From assembly GCF_000710465.2 (NCBI RefSeq), contig NZ_JAIZ01000067.1, forward strand, positions 1 to 33,722: 33,722 bases of DNA. The letters run 5' to 3'. Shown here one piece after another: positions 26,169 through 32,647 of the stretch. The notes beneath the pieces are model-generated. The model saw only the letters and a program-made list of their open reading frames with translations. It searched no databases and was not told the DNA's origin. Within the stretch, counting starts at the first letter, position 1, and the number at the start of each line of letters is the position of its first letter. The DNA is from Kitasatospora sp. MBT63 (GTDB taxonomy: Bacteria; Actinomycetota; Actinomycetes; Streptomycetales; Streptomycetaceae). A program made the position numbers and the translations under genes.

Positions 26169-27002
26169 GTGGAGGGCGTGGAGGAGGAGGACCCGCTCCT
26201 GGGCATCGGTGCCTTTGCGCGCCGCTCCCGGCTGTCGCAGAAGGCGCTCCGGCTGTACGACGGCCAGGGCGTGCTGCGGCCGGACCGGGTGGACCCGGCC
26301 ACCGGCTACCGCTACTACCGCGAGAGCCGGCTGGCCGACGCCCGGCGGATCAGGCTGCTGCGCGGCCTGGACATGCCGCTCGCGGCGGTGGCCGAGGTAC
26401 TGGCCGCACCCGGGCCGCAGGCTGCCGCGCTGGTCGCCGAGTACTGGGAGCAGGTCGAACGCCGGACCGCCGCCCAGCGCGAGCTGGCCGCCTACCTCCG
26501 CATCCAACTCACCGGTGGCGAAGGGATCCTGGACATGTTCGACATTCAGCAGCGCGAGGTGCCCGAGCAACTGGTGCTGACCGAGCAGCGGCACATCCGG
26601 CCGGAGGAGCTGCCGGAGTGGATCCCGGCGGCCTGCGACCGGCTGTTCGCCGTCGCGCAGGCCCACGGCGGCGTCTTCGGGGCGCCGTTCGTGGTCTACC
26701 ACGGCGAGGTCAACGACGACAGCGACGGGCCGGTGGAGCTGTGCGTCCCGGTCGACCCGGCCCGCGCGGGCGGATTCGGCGCGCCGAGCCGGACCGAGCC
26801 GGCCCACCGGGAGGCGTACACCACCGTCACCAAGGCCCAGGTGGTCTACCCGCAGATCCTCTCCGCCTACGACGCCGTCTTCCAGTGGGCCAAGGAACAC
26901 GACGAGACGGTCAGCGCCGGCCCCCGCGAGGTCTACTTCGTGAAGTGGGACGAGGTCGCCCCGGGCGACCCGGCCTGCGACATCGCGGTGCCGATCGGCT
27001 AG
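26169..27002 (+). CDS. MerR-family transcriptional regulator with effector-binding domain
   Basis: A 277-aa regulator. The N-terminal MerR winged helix is clear: 'LLGIGAFARRSRLSQKALRLYD', then 'GVLRPDRVDPATGYRYYRESRLADARRI'. A linker helix (about 95-125) is followed by a C-terminal GyrI-like/BmrR-type effector-binding domain starting near 'QREVPEQLVLTEQRHIRPEE' and ending 'EVYFVKWDEVAPGDPACDIAVPIG'. Such proteins sense small, often cationic or hydrophobic molecules. GTG 26169 is preferred since GGGGGAG lies 8 nt upstream; GTG 26136 overlapping the dipeptidase end is possible. Likely cotranscribed with the dipeptidase. Effector unknown. Confidence 0.9.
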   Translation: MEGVEEEDPLLGIGAFARRSRLSQKALRLYDGQGVLRPDRVDPATGYRYYRESRLADARRIRLLRGLDMPLAAVAEVLAAPGPQAAALVAEYWEQVERRTAAQRELAAYLRIQLTGGEGILDMFDIQQREVPEQLVLTEQRHIRPEELPEWIPAACDRLFAVAQAHGGVFGAPFVVYHGEVNDDSDGPVELCVPVDPARAGGFGAPSRTEPAHREAYTTVTKAQVVYPQILSAYDAVFQWAKEHDETVSAGPREVYFVKWDEVAPGDPACDIAVPIG

Positions 27003-27053
27003 GGCACGCTTGCAGAGTCGCGTCGGACCCGGCGGGACTTTGCAAACGCGCCC
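27002..27053. terminator. Bidirectional terminator between the MerR gene and the CoA-binding protein gene
   Basis: Arms 27002-27019 and 27036-27053 match at 15 of 18 positions (one of the others can form G-U) with a 16-nt GC-rich loop. The left arm begins at the last base of the MerR stop codon, and the right arm ends 6 nt before the convergent gene's stop. Confidence 0.75.
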
Positions 27054-27059
27054 TTGGGC

Positions 27060-27470
27060 CTAGCCGAGCCGGGGCAGCTCGATCGCCGGGCAGCGGTCCA
27101 TCACCATGTCCAGCCCGGCGGCCGTGGCGCGCGCGTAGGCGGCCTCGTCGACCACGTCCAGCTGGAACCAGACCGCCTTGGCACCCACGGCCACGGCCTG
27201 GTCGGCGACCTCGCCGGCCAGGCCGCTGTTGACGAACACGTCCACCACGTCGACCGGGAACGGGATCTCGGCGAGGGTGGCGTACCCCTGCTCGCCGAGC
27301 ACCGTCTCGGCCTTCGGGTGCACCGGCACCACCCGCTTGCCCGCCCGCTGCAGCACCTGCGCGACGCCGTACGCCGCCCGGCGGGTGTTGGTGGACAGGC
27401 CGACCACCGCCCAGGTGTCGCCCGAGTCCTGAAGGATCCTGCGCACCGTGTCCCGGTCTCCGTAGCTCAT
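27060..27470 (-). CDS. CoA-binding domain protein
   Basis: A 136-aa single-domain Rossmann-fold protein of the CoA-binding family (YccU-like, similar to the N-terminal domain of succinyl-CoA synthetase alpha). Visible blocks are 'TWAVVGLSTNTRRAAYGVAQ', 'VVPVHPKAETVLGEQGY', 'VDVVDVFVNSGLAGEVADQA', 'AKAVWFQLDVVDEAA' and a final 'VMDRCPAIELPRL'. The biological role of this widespread family is not well defined. ATG 27470 (MSYGDRDTV) is used. It lies downstream of the UDP-sugar dehydrogenase on the same strand, separated by 71 nt with a structured hairpin. Confidence 0.9.
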   Translation of the reverse strand: MSYGDRDTVRRILQDSGDTWAVVGLSTNTRRAAYGVAQVLQRAGKRVVPVHPKAETVLGEQGYATLAEIPFPVDVVDVFVNSGLAGEVADQAVAVGAKAVWFQLDVVDEAAYARATAAGLDMVMDRCPAIELPRLG

Positions 27471-27491
27471 GCCACGGCCAACGACGTCCCG

Positions 27492-27540
27492 GGCCGCCGC
27501 ATTCCGCCGCCTTCGGCGGGGTCGCGGTGGCCCGGCGGCC
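27492..27540 (-). terminator. Nested hairpins between the dehydrogenase and CoA-binding genes
   Basis: The outer stem GGCCGCCG (27492-27499) with CGGCGGCC (27533-27540) encloses an inner stem CCGCCG (27504-27509) with CGGCGG (27514-27519) and a 4-nt loop. It lies directly past the dehydrogenase stop and probably ends that transcript. Confidence 0.5.
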
Positions 27541-27541
27541 G

Positions 27542-28885
27542 CTACTCCGCGCCGGGGCGGCCCATCGCCCGGTAGGTCCAGCCGGCCGAACGCCAGCGCT
27601 CGACGTCCAGGATGTTGCGGCCGTCCAGTATCCGGCGCTCGGCGACCACCCCGCCCAGCTGCGCCGGGTCCAGCTCGCGGAACTCCTGCCACTCGGTCAG
27701 GTGCAGCACCACGTGCGCGCCCTCGACGGCCTCCAGCGGAGTGGCGGCGTACGACAGGCTGGGGAACATCTTGCGGGCGTTGTCCATCGCCTTCGGGTCG
27801 TAGACCGTGACCTGCGCGCCCTGGAGCTGGATCTGGCCGGCCACGTTGAGCGCGGGGGAGTCCCGGATGTCGTCCGAGTTGGGCTTGAACGCGGCGCCCA
27901 GCACCGCGACCCGGCGGCCCAGGAAGCCGCCGCCGCACTGCTCGCGGGCCAGCTCCACCATCCGGGAGCGGCGCCGCATGTTGATCGAGTCGACCTCGCG
28001 CAGGAAGGTCAGCGCCTGGTCGGCGCCCAGCTCCCCGGCCCGCGCCATGAAGGCCCGGATGTCCTTGGGCAGGCAGCCGCCGCCGAAGCCCAGACCGGCG
28101 TTGAGGAACTTGCCGCCGATCCGCTCGTCGTAGGAGAGCGCCTTGGCCAGCTGCGTCACGTCCGCGCCGGCGCTCTCGCAGACCTCGGCCATCGCGTTGA
28201 TGAACGAGATCTTGGTGGCCAGGAAGGAGTTGGCGGCGGCCTTGACCAGCTCGGCGGTCGGGAAGTCGGTCACCACGAAGGGCACGCCCTCGGCGATCGG
28301 CGTCGCGTACACCTCGCGCAGCAGCTGCTCGGCCCGCTCGCTGCGGACGCCCACCACCAGCCGGTCCGGGTGCAGGGTGTCGCCCACCGCGTAGCCCTCG
28401 CGCAGGAACTCCGGGTTCCAGGCCAGCTCGGCGGCCTCGCCGGCCGGGGCCAGCGCGGCCAGCCGCTCGGCCAGCCGGTTGGCGCTGCCGACCGGCACGG
28501 TCGACTTGCCGACCACCAGGGTCGGCCGGGTCAGGTGCGGGGCGAGGGCGTCCAGCGCCGCGTCGACGTAGCTCATGTCGGCGGCGAACTCGCCCTTCTT
28601 CTGCGGGGTGTTGACGCAGATGAAGTGGACGTCGCCGAACTCGGCGACCTCCTGCGGGGAGTCGGTGAAGCGCAGCCGGCCGGTCGAGCCCTCGTGGCCG
28701 GGGACGTGCTTGACCAGCAGCTCGGCCAGCCCGGGTTCGTACATCGGTACCCGGCCCGCGGAGAGGGCGGCGATCTTCTCCGGGTCGATGTCCAGGCCGA
28801 GCACCTCGAAGCCGAGCTCCGCCATGCAGGCGGCGTGCGTCGCACCCAGGTATCCGGTACCGATCACGGTGAGGCGGAGGGCCAC
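27542..28885 (-). CDS. UDP-glucose/GDP-mannose dehydrogenase family protein (UDP-glucose 6-dehydrogenase-like)
   Basis: A 447-aa NAD-dependent enzyme that oxidises a nucleotide-sugar C6 alcohol to the acid in two steps, giving UDP-glucuronate for envelope polysaccharides. The N-terminal Rossmann motif is 'LTVIGTGYLGATHAACMAEL'. 'FICVNTPQKK', 'KSTVPVGSANRL' and 'NPEFLREGYAVGD' are substrate blocks. Catalytic Cys271 is in 'LGFGGGCLPKDIRAF', and 'GAAFKPNSDDIRDSPAL' marks the C-terminal domain. GTG 28885 follows AAGGGG. A possible minus -10 CATAGT lies at 28914-28909. The exact sugar nucleotide is inferred. It is divergent from an LCP ligase gene, which fits a role in wall glycopolymers. Confidence 0.93.
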   Translation of the reverse strand: MALRLTVIGTGYLGATHAACMAELGFEVLGLDIDPEKIAALSAGRVPMYEPGLAELLVKHVPGHEGSTGRLRFTDSPQEVAEFGDVHFICVNTPQKKGEFAADMSYVDAALDALAPHLTRPTLVVGKSTVPVGSANRLAERLAALAPAGEAAELAWNPEFLREGYAVGDTLHPDRLVVGVRSERAEQLLREVYATPIAEGVPFVVTDFPTAELVKAAANSFLATKISFINAMAEVCESAGADVTQLAKALSYDERIGGKFLNAGLGFGGGCLPKDIRAFMARAGELGADQALTFLREVDSINMRRRSRMVELAREQCGGGFLGRRVAVLGAAFKPNSDDIRDSPALNVAGQIQLQGAQVTVYDPKAMDNARKMFPSLSYAATPLEAVEGAHVVLHLTEWQEFRELDPAQLGGVVAERRILDGRNILDVERWRSAGWTYRAMGRPGAE

Positions 28886-29087
28886 TGCTTCCCCTTTGGT
28901 GTTCCGGGACTATGGCCGGCCGGGTCGGTACCCGAGGCCGCAGGCACCGATGGTATCCGCCGGACGGGCGGCCGTGGGGCGCTCCCCCCAAGGCGGATTT
29001 CAAAGCTCTGGGTAACTCCACGGCCACCTGCGGGTATCGGTGGCGACCGGAACTCCTGTTTCAATCCCGCGGCCGCGGCCGGACCGA

Positions 29088-29093
29088 CAGAAT
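29088..29093 (+). promoter_or_regulatory. Probable -10 of leaderless LCP gene
   Basis: CAGAAT begins 12 nt before the ATG at 29100, and no SD is visible. It is the same arrangement as upstream of birA, the response regulator and the dipeptidase gene. Confidence 0.35.
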
Positions 29094-29099
29094 GCGCGC

Positions 29100-30248
29100 A
29101 TGGACGCGCGGGAGCACGAGGACGGGGCGGGCGGGCAGCCCGGACCGCTGAGCTTTTTCGACCGGCAGGACGACACCGGGGAGCCGCCCGAGCAGGAGGC
29201 CCCCGACCGCAGCTCCCGGCGCCGGCGCCGGACCAGGCGGGTGCTGGTCTGGACCCTGACCGCCCTGCTGGTCCTGATCGGCGCGGGCGTCGGCGGCGTC
29301 TGGTGGACCGCCGAGCACTACGCGTCCTCGGTCGAGCGGATACCCGGCGCGTTCCCGAGCGTCCCGGAGTCCGCGCAGCCCAAGCCGGTGCCGGGCACGG
29401 GGACGACGTTCCTGCTCGTCGGCCTGGACGCCCGCTCTGACGTGCCCACCACCGGCGGCCAGGCCAAGGCCCCGGCCTGGAAGGAGGGGGCGAGCCGCAG
29501 CGACACCATGATGCTGCTGCACCTGTCCGAGGACCGCCGGAGCGTCTCGCTGGTCTCGATCGCCCGGGACACTTGGGTGCCCGTGCCCGGCCACGGCATG
29601 GCGAAGATCAACGCGGCGTACTCCTGGGGCGGCCCGGCGCTGATGGTCGACACCGTGCAGAAGCTCACCGGCATCCGGATCGACCACGTCGCGGTGATCG
29701 ACTGGAACGGCTTCAAGAAGCTCACCGACGCCGTCGGCGGCGTCGACATCACCATCCCGCAGACCATCGAGGCCAAGGGCGACGCCCGCGAGTGGCTCAA
29801 GGGCACCCACCACATGAGCGGCGAGGAGGCCCTGCTGTACGTCCGCGAGCGGCACGGCCTGCCCAACGGCGACCTGGACCGCACCAAGCGGCAGCAGAAC
29901 TTCCTGCGCGCCCTGATGATCCAGACCATGAACGCCGGCACCCTCGGCAGCCCCGCCCGGCTGACCGGCCTGCTGCAGGCCGTCGGCGACGTGGTCAGCG
30001 TCGACGACCGGCTCAGCAACACCGACCTCTACGACCTCGGCTGGAGCCTGCGCGCGGTGCGCCCGGACGACGTCCGCTTCATGAACGCGCCCTTCGGCGG
30101 CTTCGACAGCATCGACGGCCAGGACGTGGTAAAGCTCGACACGGCCGCCGCCACCGCGCTCTGGGAGGCCATCCGCAACGACCGGATGGCCGACTACTTC
30201 GCCCAGCACCGGACCACCAGCGACACCCTGGGGGAGAGCGTCCGCTGA
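29100..30248 (+). CDS. LytR-CpsA-Psr (LCP) family protein
   Basis: A 382-aa membrane-anchored LCP protein. A hydrophilic, Arg-rich cytoplasmic tail (1-47) precedes one transmembrane helix (about 48-69). The extracytoplasmic catalytic domain (about 110-290) carries 'ASRSDTMMLLHLSED', 'VSIARDTWVPVPGHGMAKIN' and 'GDLDRTKRQQNFLRAL'. Its Asp and Arg residues bind the polyprenyl pyrophosphate. LCP enzymes transfer wall glycopolymers from lipid carriers to peptidoglycan. Start is ATG 29100, probably leaderless; the frame is open slightly upstream. Followed immediately by a terminator hairpin. A second LCP gene lies at the right end of the window. Confidence 0.93.
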   Translation: MDAREHEDGAGGQPGPLSFFDRQDDTGEPPEQEAPDRSSRRRRRTRRVLVWTLTALLVLIGAGVGGVWWTAEHYASSVERIPGAFPSVPESAQPKPVPGTGTTFLLVGLDARSDVPTTGGQAKAPAWKEGASRSDTMMLLHLSEDRRSVSLVSIARDTWVPVPGHGMAKINAAYSWGGPALMVDTVQKLTGIRIDHVAVIDWNGFKKLTDAVGGVDITIPQTIEAKGDAREWLKGTHHMSGEEALLYVRERHGLPNGDLDRTKRQQNFLRALMIQTMNAGTLGSPARLTGLLQAVGDVVSVDDRLSNTDLYDLGWSLRAVRPDDVRFMNAPFGGFDSIDGQDVVKLDTAAATALWEAIRNDRMADYFAQHRTTSDTLGESVR

Positions 30249-30269
30249 GGCCCGGCCCGTCGCCGGGCC
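30249..30269 (+). terminator. Terminator hairpin of the LCP gene
   Basis: GGCCCGGC (30249-30256) and GCCGGGCC (30262-30269) form a perfect 8-bp stem with a 5-nt loop, starting at the base after the stop codon. Confidence 0.7.
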
Positions 30270-30285
30270 GCTCACCCGCTGTCGT

Positions 30286-30324
30286 GCAGGTCACCTGCGC
30301 GCGGGGTGCGGGCGAGCCTAGGAT
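30286..30324 (+). promoter_or_regulatory. Promoter and palindrome of the acyl-CoA dehydrogenase gene
   Basis: TAGGAT at 30319-30324 matches the actinobacterial -10 form TAGRRT exactly, giving a start near 30331 and a leader of about 40 nt. The perfect palindrome GCAGGTCACCTGC (30286-30298) covers the expected -35 position. An AT-rich stretch 'ACTGAACGGTAATTAACG' in the leader is a second possible operator. Confidence 0.45.
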
Positions 30325-30371
30325 GCATCTACTGAACGGTAATTAACGCTTTCGCGCGAAGGGTGTGGCAC

Positions 30372-31529
30372 ATGGCGGGCAGCTCGGACTTCGACCTCTT
30401 CCGGCTCAGTGAGGAGCACGAGATGCTCCGGGAGACGGTGCGTGCGCTGTCGGAGGCGAAGATCGCTCCGTTCGCGGCGGAGGTGGACGAGCAGGGCCGG
30501 TTCCCGCAGGAGGCGTTGGACGCGTTGCAGGGTAGTGATCTGCATGCGGTGCACGTGCCGGAGGAGTTCGGTGGTGCGGGGGCGGATGCGCTGGCGACGG
30601 TGATCGTGATCGAGGAGGTGGCGCGGGTGTGTGCCTCGTCGTCGCTGATCCCGGCGGTCAACAAGCTGGGTTCGCTGCCGGTGCAGTTGTCGGGTTCGCC
30701 GGAGTTGAAGGCGAAGTACCTGGGGGCGTTGGCGCGGGGTGAGGGGATGTTCTCGTACTGCCTGTCGGAGCCGGAGGCGGGTTCGGATGCGGCGGGGATG
30801 CGGACGCGGGCGGTGCGGGACGGGGATTTCTGGGTCCTGGACGGGGTGAAGCGGTGGATCACGAATGCGGGGGTGTCGGAGTTCTACACGGTGATGGCGG
30901 TGACGGATCCGTCGTTGCGGTCGAAGGGGATTTCGGCGTTCGTGGTGGAGAAGGGCGATGCGGGGGTGTCGTTCGGGGCTCCGGAGAAGAAGTTGGGGAT
31001 CAAGGGGTCGCCGACGCGTGAGGTGTATTTCGACGGGGTGCGGATTCCGGCGGACCGGATGATCGGTGCGGAGGGGACGGGGTTCGCGACGGCGATGAGG
31101 ACGCTGGACCACACGCGGGTGACGATCGCGGCGCAGGCGATCGGGATCGCGCAGGGGGCGTTGGACTTCGCGGCGGGGTACGTGAAGGAGCGCAAGCAGT
31201 TCGGGAAGGCGATCGCGGAGTTCCAGGGTGTGCAGTTCATGTTGGCGGACATGGCGATGAAGCTGGAGGCGGCGCGGCAGTTGACGTATGCGGCGGCGGC
31301 GAAGTCGCAGCGTACGGATGGTGATCTGACGTTCTTCGGGGCGGCGGCGAAGTGTTTCGCGTCGGATGTGGCGATGGAGATCACGACGGATGCGGTGCAG
31401 TTGCTGGGTGGGTACGGGTACACGCGGGATTATCCGGTGGAGCGGATGATGCGGGACGCGAAGATCACCCAGATCTACGAGGGCACCAACCAGGTCCAGC
31501 GCATCGTGATGGCCCGCAACCTGCCGTAA
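30372..31529 (+). CDS. Acyl-CoA dehydrogenase
   Basis: A 385-aa FAD-dependent enzyme that introduces the alpha,beta double bond into acyl-CoA. The three family domains are visible: an N-terminal helical domain, a middle beta domain with 'FSYCLSEPEAGSDAAGMRTRA', 'KRWITNAG' and 'KKLGIKGSPTREVYFD', and a C-terminal helical domain. 'RKQFGKAIAEFQGVQFMLAD', 'VQLLGGYGYTRDYPVERMMRD' and 'ITQIYEGTNQVQRIVMAR' are conserved; the Glu of 'YEGTN' is the usual catalytic base position. ATG 30372 follows GAAGG. The middle of the gene (about 30435-31460) has G-ending codons, TTG leucines and GAT/GGT, unlike its ends and neighbours. Substrate chain length is not predictable here. Confidence 0.95.
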   Translation: MAGSSDFDLFRLSEEHEMLRETVRALSEAKIAPFAAEVDEQGRFPQEALDALQGSDLHAVHVPEEFGGAGADALATVIVIEEVARVCASSSLIPAVNKLGSLPVQLSGSPELKAKYLGALARGEGMFSYCLSEPEAGSDAAGMRTRAVRDGDFWVLDGVKRWITNAGVSEFYTVMAVTDPSLRSKGISAFVVEKGDAGVSFGAPEKKLGIKGSPTREVYFDGVRIPADRMIGAEGTGFATAMRTLDHTRVTIAAQAIGIAQGALDFAAGYVKERKQFGKAIAEFQGVQFMLADMAMKLEAARQLTYAAAAKSQRTDGDLTFFGAAAKCFASDVAMEITTDAVQLLGGYGYTRDYPVERMMRDAKITQIYEGTNQVQRIVMARNLP

Positions 31530-31542
31530 CGCGCACCGGGGA

Positions 31543-31586
31543 CAGCCGTGAGCCCCCGTGCCGTCCGGCGCGGCGGCTCACGGCTG
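31543..31586. terminator. Bidirectional terminator between the acyl-CoA dehydrogenase and PH-domain genes
   Basis: CAGCCGTGAGCC (31543-31554) and GGCTCACGGCTG (31575-31586) form a perfect 12-bp stem; the 20-nt loop can itself fold. It lies between two convergent stop codons. Confidence 0.8.
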
Positions 31587-31603
31587 CTCCACGTGGTCCG
31601 GTC

Positions 31604-32032
31604 TCAGCGCGCCTGCCCGCCGTACCTGGCTCGCAACGCCTCCAACTCGTCGGCCACGCGCCCGGCATGGGTCGGCCGGCCGAGCAGGCGTTCCAGCCCG
31701 GACGGCTGGACGGCGGAGCAGCCGATCTCCCGGCCGTCCGCGAGTTCGATCACCAGACTGTTCCCGACGTCGAAGCCGCGGATGTCCGACCACGGCACCT
31801 GGCGCGATCCCAGGATGTTCACCACCTGCACCCCGCGATCGGTGACGGCCACCCGAAGCCGTGAGATCCGTACCCCCAGCGCGGCCATGCCCAGGTAGAG
31901 GAGCAGGAAGAGGGCCAGGCCGGGACGGGGGAAGTCCGGTGACAGCGGGCTGTCCGCGGCCGCCAGCCCGGCGGCCACCGCGACCAGCGCTGCCCCGCTC
32001 GCCGGATAGGTCCTGTTCCGGAACGCACGCAC
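31604..32032 (-). CDS. Bacterial PH-domain membrane protein
   Basis: A 142-aa protein with two closely spaced hydrophobic segments near the N-terminus ('GAALVAVAAGLAAA' and 'LALFLLLYLGMAALGV'). A small PH-like domain follows: 'ISRLRVAVTDRGVQVVNILG', 'RQVPWSDIRGFDVGNSLVIEL' and 'DGREIGCSAVQPSG'. This plan matches actinobacterial PH-domain proteins related to mycobacterial CFP-6. Function is unknown; they are membrane-associated. GTG 32032 is chosen because CGGAGG lies 9 nt upstream; the longer open frame lacks an SD. Convergent with the acyl-CoA dehydrogenase gene. Confidence 0.85.
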   Translation of the reverse strand: MRAFRNRTYPASGAALVAVAAGLAAADSPLSPDFPRPGLALFLLLYLGMAALGVRISRLRVAVTDRGVQVVNILGSRQVPWSDIRGFDVGNSLVIELADGREIGCSAVQPSGLERLLGRPTHAGRVADELEALRARYGGQAR

Positions 32033-32102
32033 GGCCTGGATCCTCCGAGTATCCGGGTCGCGGGGCCTGCCGGGTGCAGCGCCGGGCGGACCCGGTCCGA
32101 AT

Positions 32103-32567
32103 CTACGCCAGGCTCTTGGCACTGCCGGTCGCCGCCGGGCGGAAGCCCAGGCGGCGTGCCGGGGCGCCGGCCCAGATCTCGTTCGGGCCGGTGGAGCGGG
32201 TCAGGACGGCGTTGGCGCCGACGATGGTGCCGGCGCCGACGGTGAGGACGCCCGACTTGCAGACGATCTTCGCCCCGGCGCAGACCACCACACCGTCCTC
32301 CAGCACCACCCGCCGCATCGGGCTGAGCTCCTGCGGCACCCACGGATCCGCCCGCCCGATGGTGACGCCGTTGTAGAGCGTGACGTCCGCACCGAGCGTG
32401 GTGTACGGGTGCAGCACGGTGCCGAAGCCGCGGTGGAAGACGGTCAGCCCCGGGCCGATCTCCACCGCCGCCGGGACCTCCATCCCGTACAGCGCGAGCG
32501 CCTCCTGGACCAGCCGCCCGAGCAGGCGGTGGCGGCGGAGTCGGATCAGGGAGGTCACCAGCGACAT
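32103..32567 (-). CDS. Hexapeptide-repeat (left-handed beta-helix) acyltransferase, serine acetyltransferase-like
   Basis: A 154-aa transferase. A short helical N-terminus (about 1-35) is followed by hexapeptide repeats forming a left-handed beta helix: 'AAVEIGPGLTVFHRGFGTVLH', 'TTLGADVTLYNGVTIGRAD', 'VVLEDGVVVCAGAKIVCKSG' and 'LTVGAGTIVGANAVLTRS'. The C-terminus 'IWAGAPARRLGFRPA' has the common xxGxPA ending of sugar and serine O-acetyltransferases. It is too short for a full CysE and probably acetylates a sugar or another acceptor. ATG 32567 is used; the SD is weak. It lies downstream of an LCP gene with a strong hairpin between, suggesting envelope glycopolymer modification. Confidence 0.87.
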   Translation of the reverse strand: MSLVTSLIRLRRHRLLGRLVQEALALYGMEVPAAVEIGPGLTVFHRGFGTVLHPYTTLGADVTLYNGVTIGRADPWVPQELSPMRRVVLEDGVVVCAGAKIVCKSGVLTVGAGTIVGANAVLTRSTGPNEIWAGAPARRLGFRPAATGSAKSLA

Positions 32568-32588
32568 GGCCACCAGTGTGGCGGCGCT

Positions 32589-32615
32589 GCGGCGGACCGT
32601 CGGCCGGTCCGCCGC
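32589..32615 (-). terminator. Hairpin between the second LCP gene and the acyltransferase gene
   Basis: GCGGCGGACCG (32589-32599) and CGGTCCGCCGC (32605-32615) form a perfect 11-bp stem with a 5-nt loop, 33 nt past the LCP stop and 22 nt before the acyltransferase start. It probably terminates or attenuates the LCP transcript. Confidence 0.65.
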
Positions 32616-32647
32616 GACACGCCGCGAAGGCGTCAACGTCCGTACGG

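Noticed and set aside
27527-29440. Long plus-strand open frame opposite the UDP-sugar dehydrogenase
   Set aside because: Antisense shadow; it also crosses the divergent promoter region and the LCP start in the wrong frame.
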